The notes beneath the pieces are model-generated. The model was not told the origin of the DNA, made no database searches, and was given only the letters and a program-made list of their open reading frames with translations. A stretch of DNA of 28,498 bases from positions 1-28,498 of the forward strand of contig DAOWNK010000006.1 in assembly GCA_030642635.1 (NCBI GenBank). The letters run 5' to 3'. The translations under genes and the position numbers were made by a program. Below are positions 22,942 through 28,498 of this stretch, in pieces. Origin of the DNA: Pirellulales bacterium (lineage in GTDB: Bacteria > Planctomycetota > Planctomycetia > Pirellulales > Thermoguttaceae). How positions within the stretch are numbered: the stretch's first letter is position 1; each line of letters opens with the position of its first letter.

Positions 22942-24966
22942 TTAGTGCCGAGGCGCCTCGTCGGCCAGATTGTAGCGGCGGATTTTCCGATCGAGTGTGG
23001 AGCGCTCGATGCCGAGTATTCCAGCCGCGCGGCTTTTGTTCCAGCCGGTGTGGTGTAATGTCGCCCGAATGTGGCGACGTTCGATGTCAGATAATGAGGA
23101 GGGCATGAACCGGCCGCCTTCGGTCGGCTCCTGTTCATCGCCCTCTCCGACGGTCGATATCTTCGTCAGCAGCAGGTCTTCCTGGTCGATTTCCAGGCCG
23201 CGGCAAAGCACTACCGCACGCTCTATTACGTTTTTCAGTTCTCGGACGTTGCCGGGCCACCGGTAGTTGAACAACAGCTCCTTTGCGGCGGGTGTGAATC
23301 CGCGGATTCTCCGGCCGGTTTCCGCATTGAATTTCTCCAGGAAGTAATCGGCCAACTCGTCGATATCCTCGGGCCGTTGTCGCAGGGGTGGAACGACGAT
23401 CTCCAACACCCGCAGCCGGAAGTACAAATCGCGGCGGAAGCGTCCCTCGGCGATGTCTTTCTCGAGGTCGCGGTTCGTAGCGGCGATCACCCGCACGTCG
23501 GCGCTGACCGGCTTGCTGCCGCCTACCCGCTCGAACGGATGCCCCTCGAGCACTCGAAGGAACTTCGCCTGGATGCTCTGGCTCATCTCGCCGATTTCGT
23601 CGAGCATCAGCGTTCCCTTGTCGGCGGCCTCGAACTTGCCGAGCTTCCGCTCCGTAGCGCCGGTGAATGCACCGCGCTCGTGCCCGAACAACTCGCTGGC
23701 CAGCAGAGTTTCGGCCAGTGCGGCGCAGTTCAGACAGACGAACACGTTTTCCCGCCTGGTGCTGTTGTAGTGAACCGCCCGTGCGACCAGTTCCTTGCCG
23801 ACACCGCTTTCGCCGCGTATGAGCACGGTGGAATTAGCCGCTGCTGCACGTCCGATTTCCTCGGTAACCTGTTTTATGGCCTCGCTTTTACCGATCAGTT
23901 CGCTGCGCACCCCGAGCCGTTCGCGGAGCTGGATATTCTCGGTGCGGACCTTGGTAAGATTCTCGGCCAGTTCCTGCCGGCGGTTCAGATTGACCAGCGC
24001 CACGGCGACGGTATCGGCCACAGCCAGCGTGAATTCCAAGTCGTCGGGATCGGGCACCCGGTTCTCATCGCTCGAATAGAGATGGACCAGCCCGAACACG
24101 TTACGACCGTGTCGGACCGGTGCGCAAACGACGCTTGTCGTGTAGATTTCTCCTGCGCTATCTCTGCTACCCAGCGTGCTGTCTCCCATGACGTTCCTGG
24201 CGAGCACCGCCTCGCCTTCGCGCATAACGGTGGAGGCCAACATACTGGAGACGCGATGGTATCGCCGCTTCGAGGCGCTAAGCGATGCGATTACTTCCAG
24301 ATCGTCGCCTGTGGGCGTTCCCTTAAAATTTCGCGGTAGCAGCAGCAGTGCGGCGGCGTCTGTCATTGTGCCGTCCAGCAGTCCGCCCAGCGCCAGGTCG
24401 GCCATGGCTGCGACGTTTGCTGCTTTGGCCAACTCGAATGCCATTCGGCATAGCTTAGCGGCGGCGCGACCGGTCTTAGAGATGCCGTCTGCTTCCTCCT
24501 CGCCCGGCTTGAGAAACTTCGTCTGGCCGCGGCGGTGTGTGATCGTGGCCGGCTCGTACGCAGCCAAAACGTCCGCGCTATCGTCCCCTCGGGAGGGTTT
24601 CCGCTTCTCCCAAACGATTTCTTCACGGTGAATTATCGTGCTGGAATCGGAAAACGCCTCGGCCAGCCGATGTACGAACACAAGCTGCGAACGCCCGATA
24701 CGGATCACGTCACCCGGCCGCAGCACCCAATCGCCCTTTACCAATTGGTCGCCGACCAATGTGCCGTTGCGACTGTCGAGATCCCGCAGCGTCCACTGTC
24801 CGGTCGACATGAAGACCTCGACGTGTGTGCGGCTGCACCGTTCGTCCTTGATGACGATCTGGTTGGTTTGCGCACGGCCGATAGTGATCGACTGTCCCGG
24901 CACCAACCGGAATACGTCGCTCCACTTCGACCCTTCGCGTATGACAAGATAAGCGAGTTGCAACAC
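22942..24966 (-). CDS. FHA-GAF sigma54-dependent transcriptional activator
   Basis: 674 residues from the chosen GTG. An FHA domain (about 26-76: IGRAQTNQIVIKDERCSRTH, DLDSRNGTLVG) is followed by a linker, a GAF-like domain (about 165-330), and the AAA+ sigma54 core with Walker A GESGVGKE (385-392), GAFTGA (432-437) that contacts sigma54, and Walker B GTLMLDEIGE (451-460). A Fis-type helix-turn-helix ends it (about 630-667, GWNKSRAAGILGIERSTLD). It should bind DNA, sense a ligand through GAF and a phosphothreonine partner through FHA instead of a phosphorylated receiver. The frame is open for 66 more codons upstream, but those include a palindromic repeat and a heptamer tract, so the start is placed at GTG 24966 just before LQLAYLVIREG; TTG 24963 is the alternative. 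No Shine-Dalgarno site is visible. Confidence 0.9.
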   Translation of the reverse strand: MLQLAYLVIREGSKWSDVFRLVPGQSITIGRAQTNQIVIKDERCSRTHVEVFMSTGQWTLRDLDSRNGTLVGDQLVKGDWVLRPGDVIRIGRSQLVFVHRLAEAFSDSSTIIHREEIVWEKRKPSRGDDSADVLAAYEPATITHRRGQTKFLKPGEEEADGISKTGRAAAKLCRMAFELAKAANVAAMADLALGGLLDGTMTDAAALLLLPRNFKGTPTGDDLEVIASLSASKRRYHRVSSMLASTVMREGEAVLARNVMGDSTLGSRDSAGEIYTTSVVCAPVRHGRNVFGLVHLYSSDENRVPDPDDLEFTLAVADTVAVALVNLNRRQELAENLTKVRTENIQLRERLGVRSELIGKSEAIKQVTEEIGRAAAANSTVLIRGESGVGKELVARAVHYNSTRRENVFVCLNCAALAETLLASELFGHERGAFTGATERKLGKFEAADKGTLMLDEIGEMSQSIQAKFLRVLEGHPFERVGGSKPVSADVRVIAATNRDLEKDIAEGRFRRDLYFRLRVLEIVVPPLRQRPEDIDELADYFLEKFNAETGRRIRGFTPAAKELLFNYRWPGNVRELKNVIERAVVLCRGLEIDQEDLLLTKISTVGEGDEQEPTEGGRFMPSSLSDIERRHIRATLHHTGWNKSRAAGILGIERSTLDRKIRRYNLADEAPRH

Positions 24967-24975
24967 GATAGACAA

Positions 24976-24997
24976 GGGATTAGGGATTAGGAATTGG
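24976..24997. repeat. GGGATTA heptamer tract
   Basis: gggattagggattaggaatt and two further bases lie between the start of the sigma54 regulator and a family B hairpin. Similar tracts occur at 8351-8365, 26827-26875 and 28314-28342. Confidence 0.7.
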
Positions 24998-25002
24998 AAA
25001 AG

Positions 25003-25106
25003 TTTAGCCGCCGCGTCTACGCGGCGTGCTTCCCCGGCGTGCCGGCAGCGAGTTGCCGGGGTTATCCCGGCATAAAGCAGACGCGTCGTGCAAGCACGGC
25101 GGCTAA
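25003..25106. repeat. Family B hairpin repeat upstream of the sigma54 regulator
   Basis: Starts tttagccgccg and ends cggcggctaa, with an internal gccggggttatcccggc hairpin and an extended gacgcgtcgtgcaagcacgg arm. It begins about 37 bp upstream of the proposed start of the regulator and would be transcribed in its leader. Confidence 0.8.
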
Positions 25107-25226
25107 GGGGCGGCCGATAAATAACTGTCGGTTTTCTTGTGGGAGGCGTCTCCGACGGCGACAAACGTGCAGCAGTTCGCTGTCGCCGACAGAGTCGCCT
25201 CCCACAGTTTATTTTTCGACCGTCCC
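25107..25226. repeat. Nested palindromic element adjoining a family B repeat
   Basis: Inner arms 25138-25162 and 25182-25206 (tgtgggaggcg...) pair at 22 of 25 positions. Outer imperfect arms are ggggcggccgataaataact (25107-25126) and the complement of 25205-25226. TAA is found on each outer side. Together with 25003-25106 this makes over 220 bp of back-to-back palindromes. The remaining 25227-25344 shows nothing recognisable. Confidence 0.65.
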
Positions 25227-25344
25227 TAAATGGACATCCTCACCCTTTCCGCCTTTTTCTAGCTTACCCTGTCAGAGGCCACTTCCGCAAGCCGGTCACT
25301 TTTGCTACGTCACCCGTCACGAGGGGGGTATTGATGGCATTTGC

Positions 25345-25373
25345 TTGCAATTTCCCACCTGTTGAATTATTCT
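25345..25373 (+). promoter_or_regulatory. Possible promoter of the DUF1598 gene
   Basis: TTGCAA (25345-25350) and TATTCT (25368-25373) with 17-bp spacing; transcript start near 25380, leader about 65 nt, with a small ggtatg-cac-catacc palindrome in it. Confidence 0.45.
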
Positions 25374-25446
25374 ATACCATTGTGCAAGGTTTTTCGCCCT
25401 ACATCCACGGTATGCACCATACCATGCCACTACGAGGAGAATTCTC

Positions 25447-26820
25447 ATGCGAACGTTCATCCCAACTATCTCTTACACTACATGGCGGATGGCGCTTCCA
25501 CTGATTGTGCTTGTGGTTTTCGTCGCATCCAGTTCCGAATCAAATGCTCAGATCGTTGAGCGGGGCCGCTCGGTTGGCGGTATATCCATCAACGCCGACG
25601 GCGTGCTGGAAAGCGCTCGAGTGGACGATCTGGGCCGTCTGAGCCGAATTCGCACCGCGTCGCTTGAGGAGATTCCCGCTGAACTTCTCGGCGCGGTTCC
25701 GTTGCGTAAGGTTTCGCTCAGAAAATTGGAATCTGCCATTGAAGAGTGTACGAAAACCGGCAAGGAACTGCCCGACGGAATCAAGTACCTGGCCGGCTTG
25801 CAACAGATTCAATACGTGTTCGTGTATCCCGAACAACGCGACATCGTGCTGGTCGGTCCGGCCGAAGGATGGAAGGTGGACGACCGGGGCAACATTGTGG
25901 GCACAACGACCGGCCGGCCCGTGATGCTGCTGGACGATCTGTTGGTGGCGCTGCGTACGGCCGGGCAGGCCGCATACGGAGGGATCGGTTGCTCGATCGA
26001 CCCGACCAAAGAAGGATTGACCCGGCTGCGCACTCGCGTTAGCAAGCTGCGCACCATGGGCAATCCAAAGCGGACGGTCGCCGGCATCGAAAACGCGCTG
26101 GGGATGCAGCAGGTATCTATCACAGGCGTTCCGGCAAGCAGCCATTTCGCCCGCGTGTTGGTCGCCGCCGATTATCGGATGAAGCGGATAGCGATGAACT
26201 TCGAGCCGTCGCCCGTGCCGGGGCTTCCGAGTTTCCTGTCGATGATGACCGCCGGCGGTCGGGGTATGAGCAACATGCTGCCGCGATGGTGGCTGGAACC
26301 GAACTATCAGCCGATACTTAAGAGCCAAGACGGACTGGCCTGGGAGCTGCGCGACGCAGGAGTTAAGACCCTGACCGAAGAAGATTTCCTCACAGCTATC
26401 GGCGACCGCCGGCACACGGGCAAGGCCAACCCGATCGCGCAAAAATGGGCCGACAACATGACCGAAAAATTCTCGCAGCTTGCAGTGGCCGACCCGATCT
26501 TCGGCCAGATGCGAAACTGCATGGAATTGGCCGTCGTCGGTGCTCTGATCGTCAAGGAACGGCTTACCGAAAAGGCCGGCTACAGCATGCCGTTGCTGCT
26601 TGATCCGGCCGAGGTAAAAACCGCGGAATTCCACGCGCCCAAGCAGATCAGGACACAGGCCAGTGTGATGAAGAAAGGGCATAACTGGGTAATCAGCGCA
26701 TCGGGTGGGGTGCTGGTGAACTCTTGGGTGATCGCCGATGTGGTACAACAAAGCGACGCCCCGGCGGCAGCGCGCGCCAAGGCCGCCGGCGACGGGAACG
26801 ACAAGTGGTGGTGGAATTGA
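25447..26820 (+). CDS. DUF1598 secreted protein
   Basis: 457 residues. A long signal peptide (about 1-34, hydrophobic core ALPLIVLVVFVASS, SNA before QIVE) is followed by a region with SVGGISINADGVL and then the DUF1598-type sequence: LPDGIKYLAGLQQIQYVFVY (about 99-118), DIVLVGPAEGWKVDDRGNIV, GRPVMLLDDLLVALRT, GIGCSIDPTKEGL and the C-terminal HNWVISASGGVLVNSW. The family is, as far as I know, planctomycete-restricted and has no assigned function; export to the periplasm or cell surface is expected. GAGGAGA lies about seven bases before the ATG. The C-terminus is Ala/Lys-rich and ends KWWWN. It stands alone, upstream of a G-rich intergenic region. Confidence 0.85.
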   Translation: MRTFIPTISYTTWRMALPLIVLVVFVASSSESNAQIVERGRSVGGISINADGVLESARVDDLGRLSRIRTASLEEIPAELLGAVPLRKVSLRKLESAIEECTKTGKELPDGIKYLAGLQQIQYVFVYPEQRDIVLVGPAEGWKVDDRGNIVGTTTGRPVMLLDDLLVALRTAGQAAYGGIGCSIDPTKEGLTRLRTRVSKLRTMGNPKRTVAGIENALGMQQVSITGVPASSHFARVLVAADYRMKRIAMNFEPSPVPGLPSFLSMMTAGGRGMSNMLPRWWLEPNYQPILKSQDGLAWELRDAGVKTLTEEDFLTAIGDRRHTGKANPIAQKWADNMTEKFSQLAVADPIFGQMRNCMELAVVGALIVKERLTEKAGYSMPLLLDPAEVKTAEFHAPKQIRTQASVMKKGHNWVISASGGVLVNSWVIADVVQQSDAPAAARAKAAGDGNDKWWWN

Positions 26821-26826
26821 CTATCA

Positions 26827-26876
26827 GGGGCTAGGGGCCAGGGGCTAGGGATTAGGAATTGGGGATTAGGGATTGT
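26827..26876. repeat. G-rich tract with quadruplex potential
   Basis: ggggctaggggccaggggct followed by aggg (26827-26850) gives four G-runs with three-base spacers on the plus strand, followed by gggattagg-type heptamers. A C-rich counterpart (tccctggcccctgacccctg, from about 26941) lies 90 bp away and could pair with it. The region 26877-26935 shows nothing else. Confidence 0.65.
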
Positions 26877-26964
26877 GATTCATAGTTCATAATTTAGAAT
26901 TTCCGTGCATCATCTGATACGGTTGGAAACACAATCCTGGTCCCTGGCCCCTGACCCCTGGCCC

Positions 26965-27124
26965 CAATACCGTTGAATTAAGGACAGACATTGACAGCAA
27001 CACAGTGGCACCGGCGTCTCGCCGGTGTGACGTAACTCGTGGTAACGCCTATACTTGTGTGCCACCGGCGAGACGCCGGTGCCACTGTGTTTCCCTTGAT
27101 ATTATCACTAATTCAACGGTATTG
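26965..27124. mobile_element. 160-bp nested palindrome, probable MITE
   Basis: Outer arms caataccgttgaatta (26965-26980) and its exact complement (27109-27124) enclose a perfect 28-bp inner inverted repeat (27000-27027 / 27063-27090, beginning acacagtggcaccggcgtct) with a 35-nt spacer. gcccc is found directly beyond both ends (26961-26965, 27124-27128) but the flanks are low-complexity, so a target duplication is uncertain. It fills most of the 26821-27143 gap, which has no gene. Confidence 0.65.
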
Positions 27125-27143
27125 CCCCTAGCCCCCCTAGCCC

Positions 27144-27629
27144 CTACAACGTTCTCGATGGGTTGCCGACGGTGTCGATCAGCAGCAGCCCGGTTGTGCA
27201 ATCGAACGATATCCGTCGGCCGGTGCTTCCGCCGGTATCTTTTCCTGCGATTGGAACCTCGGCCGTCTTCAGCGCCTCCACGATTGCCTTGACGTTTGCA
27301 TCTCCGATTTGCATCGGTCCGTCCGGGCCGAACATGCAGGCGCCTCCGGTAATTTTTGCATCCAGTTCCCCCGGCCCGATTCCGTGCTGTTTGAGCAGTT
27401 CAAGCATATGTGGGATTGCGATATCGGCGAATTTGCCGGGCTTGGCGCCTTGGCCGTTGCTGGTCGGCAGTACGACGTGACCAAGAACGCCAAGTTGCAG
27501 CCGTTCGTGATAAAAGGTCACCCCGACACACGACCCCAGGATCGCAGTAAGGCGCCCCGGCTGTCGGCCCAGGACGATCTGTCCCATACCGACCGACTTG
27601 CTTCCGGTTTCAACAATGGTGGCTGTCAT
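27144..27629 (-). CDS. cheD: Chemoreceptor glutamine deamidase CheD
   Basis: 161 residues, the whole CheD fold. The catalytic cysteine is C34 in ILGSCVGVTFY, the histidine H51 in LGHVVLP and the threonine T28 six residues before the cysteine, matching the known Cys-His-Thr arrangement. KITGGACMF (92-100) and GRRISFDCTTG (137-147) complete the family signature. CheD deamidates glutamines of chemoreceptors and binds CheC. It follows cheC after 33 bp on the same strand, the usual order for the pair. No strong Shine-Dalgarno site is seen, so translation may be coupled. The 3' side is a nested palindrome. Confidence 0.95.
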   Translation of the reverse strand: MTATIVETGSKSVGMGQIVLGRQPGRLTAILGSCVGVTFYHERLQLGVLGHVVLPTSNGQGAKPGKFADIAIPHMLELLKQHGIGPGELDAKITGGACMFGPDGPMQIGDANVKAIVEALKTAEVPIAGKDTGGSTGRRISFDCTTGLLLIDTVGNPSRTL

Positions 27630-27662
27630 TGTTCAGTTCCGCGTATCCGGTTGCCTTGACAA

Positions 27663-28295
27663 TTAACGGTTGCAAATTCCAGTGGAGAAGTGCATGGTGG
27701 CTTCCATAGCCTTGCGCATTGCTTCGGTAGGCACGAACAACACGCGCCAGTTGAGTTCCTCGCCTTCGCGGTGGAACCCGGTCCGACACACCAGGACCTC
27801 ATCGCAGGTGATTGCCTGGGCAATCAGTGCCTGCTGGAGCACGCTGGCGCCGTAGTCTTGTATGAAGTACGGCGCCGAGGGGATCAGTTCCTGGTCGATC
27901 AACCGTGTGATGGCATTTATGTATGCGCAGCCGAGTATGTTTCCGGTTTCGGTAAGCGCCGATTTTTCCAGGTCGTTCCAACGGGAATCTTCACTGGTCG
28001 GTTGCCCTAGCAGAGAGGCGGCCAGTTGTCGGCCGTTTTTCTCGTCGAACGTCAGTATCATCTCCCCGCCGATATCGCCCCGGAGCCTGAGAACAACCAT
28101 GGTGCGCAACTCGTCGTTGATATCCAACTCGGAGCAGACGTCCTCCAGCGGTATTTCCCTGACTTCGTCCAGTGTCAGCGTGATCAACCCGTCCGTCCAG
28201 CGGCACATGGCGGCCGAGGCGTCGTAGGTTGCCGATGAGAAGAGTTGATGCAACACTTCCATCTCGTTGCTTTCGGCACATTGGCTGTTTGGCAT
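27663..28295 (-). CDS. cheC: CheC-family chemotaxis phosphatase
   Basis: 210 residues. The CheC/CheX/FliY active-site signature [DS]-x3-E-x2-N-x22-P is intact as S112, E116, N119 and P142 (SALTETGN then GCAYINAI). The corresponding N-terminal site of two-site CheC proteins is degraded: around residues 13-24 (EVLHQLFSSATY) the Glu and Asn are not found. It is therefore a one-site CheC. Known members dephosphorylate CheY-P and are activated by CheD, encoded next. AGGAGA lies seven bases before the ATG. No CheY, CheA or receptor is visible, though the cluster may continue beyond the window edge. A GGGATTA tract lies just upstream. Confidence 0.9.
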   Translation of the reverse strand: MPNSQCAESNEMEVLHQLFSSATYDASAAMCRWTDGLITLTLDEVREIPLEDVCSELDINDELRTMVVLRLRGDIGGEMILTFDEKNGRQLAASLLGQPTSEDSRWNDLEKSALTETGNILGCAYINAITRLIDQELIPSAPYFIQDYGASVLQQALIAQAITCDEVLVCRTGFHREGEELNWRVLFVPTEAMRKAMEATMHFSTGICNR

Positions 28296-28313
28296 GTTTA
28301 GTCTCCTAAAAGA

Positions 28314-28342
28314 GGGATTGGGGATTAGGGATTAGGGATTGG
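28314..28342. repeat. GGGATTA heptamer tract upstream of cheC
   Basis: Four G-runs separated by ATT or ATTA (gggattggggattagggatt then agggattgg). It is 20 bp upstream of the cheC start codon, with the G-rich strand being the template. Confidence 0.75.
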
Positions 28343-28375
28343 AGTTTGATGTAACATTTTTTGGCTCTTCCGTTT

Positions 28376-28498
28376 TTAGGTGCAAAACGCTAGAAACACG
28401 GCCTTCAGGCCGGCGGCCATCTCGCGTAGCTCGGCGATGCTCCGCTGGACCGCTTCCGAGGCCCGGTTCAGGTCCAGAATCAGCCGGCTGAAGAGTGT
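28376..28498 (-). CDS. C-terminal end of a gene running off the window
   Basis: Forty residues are read up to a TAA (28376-28378): an amphipathic, probably coiled-coil helix (LNRASEAVQRSIAELREMAA) and a short hydrophobic end AVFLAFCT. The 5' end is beyond the window. The heptad-like spacing would suit a methyl-accepting or other signalling protein upstream of cheC-cheD, but no motif confirms this. One other frame is also open here, so the frame choice is moderately secure. Confidence 0.5.
   Translation of the reverse strand, partial: TLFSRLILDLNRASEAVQRSIAELREMAAGLKAVFLAFCT

Noticed and set aside
26965..27124. Origin of replication or attachment site
   Set aside because: No DnaA boxes, dnaA/parAB genes or integrase were seen; a MITE explains the nested palindrome better.

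Overview
The window looks like a chromosomal segment of a member of the Planctomycetota. The evidence is the combination of families: a tandem DUF4159 protein beside a giant DUF4175-like membrane protein, a DUF1598 secreted protein, an FHA-GAF-sigma54 regulator, a PEP-CTERM surface protein with autotransporter-type repeats, and a Tad cluster followed by a small secreted protein and a TPR lipoprotein-like protein. Base composition is GC-rich and Shine-Dalgarno sites are present at some starts and absent at others. No rRNA, tRNA, CRISPR array or complete insertion sequence was found.

Layout, left to right. (1) 15-6219, minus strand: Tat-exported tandem DUF4159 protein, then the 1146-residue DUF4175-like membrane protein, then a REC-GGDEF diguanylate cyclase. 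(2) 6614-9716: a divergent PII protein (+), a multi-pass membrane protein (-) and an MFS transporter (-). (3) 9808-11767 (-): a PEP-CTERM protein whose signal peptide and body lie in different frames. (4) 11979-15626: a dolichol-phosphate-mannose-synthase-type glycosyltransferase (+), an aldolase-like gene cut by one in-frame amber codon (-), an S41 C-terminal processing peptidase (+) and a DUF2283 protein (-). (5) 15940-21419 (+): cpaF/tadA, tadB, tadC, a small secreted protein and a TPR protein, i.e. the motor and platform of a Tad/Flp pilus or secretion system without pilin, secretin or TadZ nearby. (6) 21502-26820: a secreted helical protein (-), a periplasmic thioredoxin-like protein (+), the FHA-GAF-sigma54 activator (-) and a DUF1598 protein (+). 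(7) 27144-28498 (-): cheD, cheC and the 3' end of a further gene.

The most striking feature is the density of palindromic repeats, roughly a dozen in 28 kb. They fall into at least three sequence families plus several one-off nested palindromes. One copy sits in frame inside the DUF4175-like gene and adds about 32 residues. One supplies the last 28 residues of the MFS transporter. Two overlap the stop codons of minus-strand genes, and two bracket the TPR gene. Two adjacent copies at 22030-22353 have the anatomy of miniature transposons: one with 15-bp terminal repeats starting GTAA and a perfect 8-bp target duplication (IS66-like), one with TA flanks (IS630-like). Telomere-like GGGATTA tracts lie beside several of them.

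Three genes look damaged or rewired and deserve checking: the amber-interrupted aldolase-like gene, the frameshifted PEP-CTERM gene, and the PII protein that has lost the basic residues that normally hold the ATP phosphates. All assignments come from reading the sequence and from memory of the families; no database search was run.
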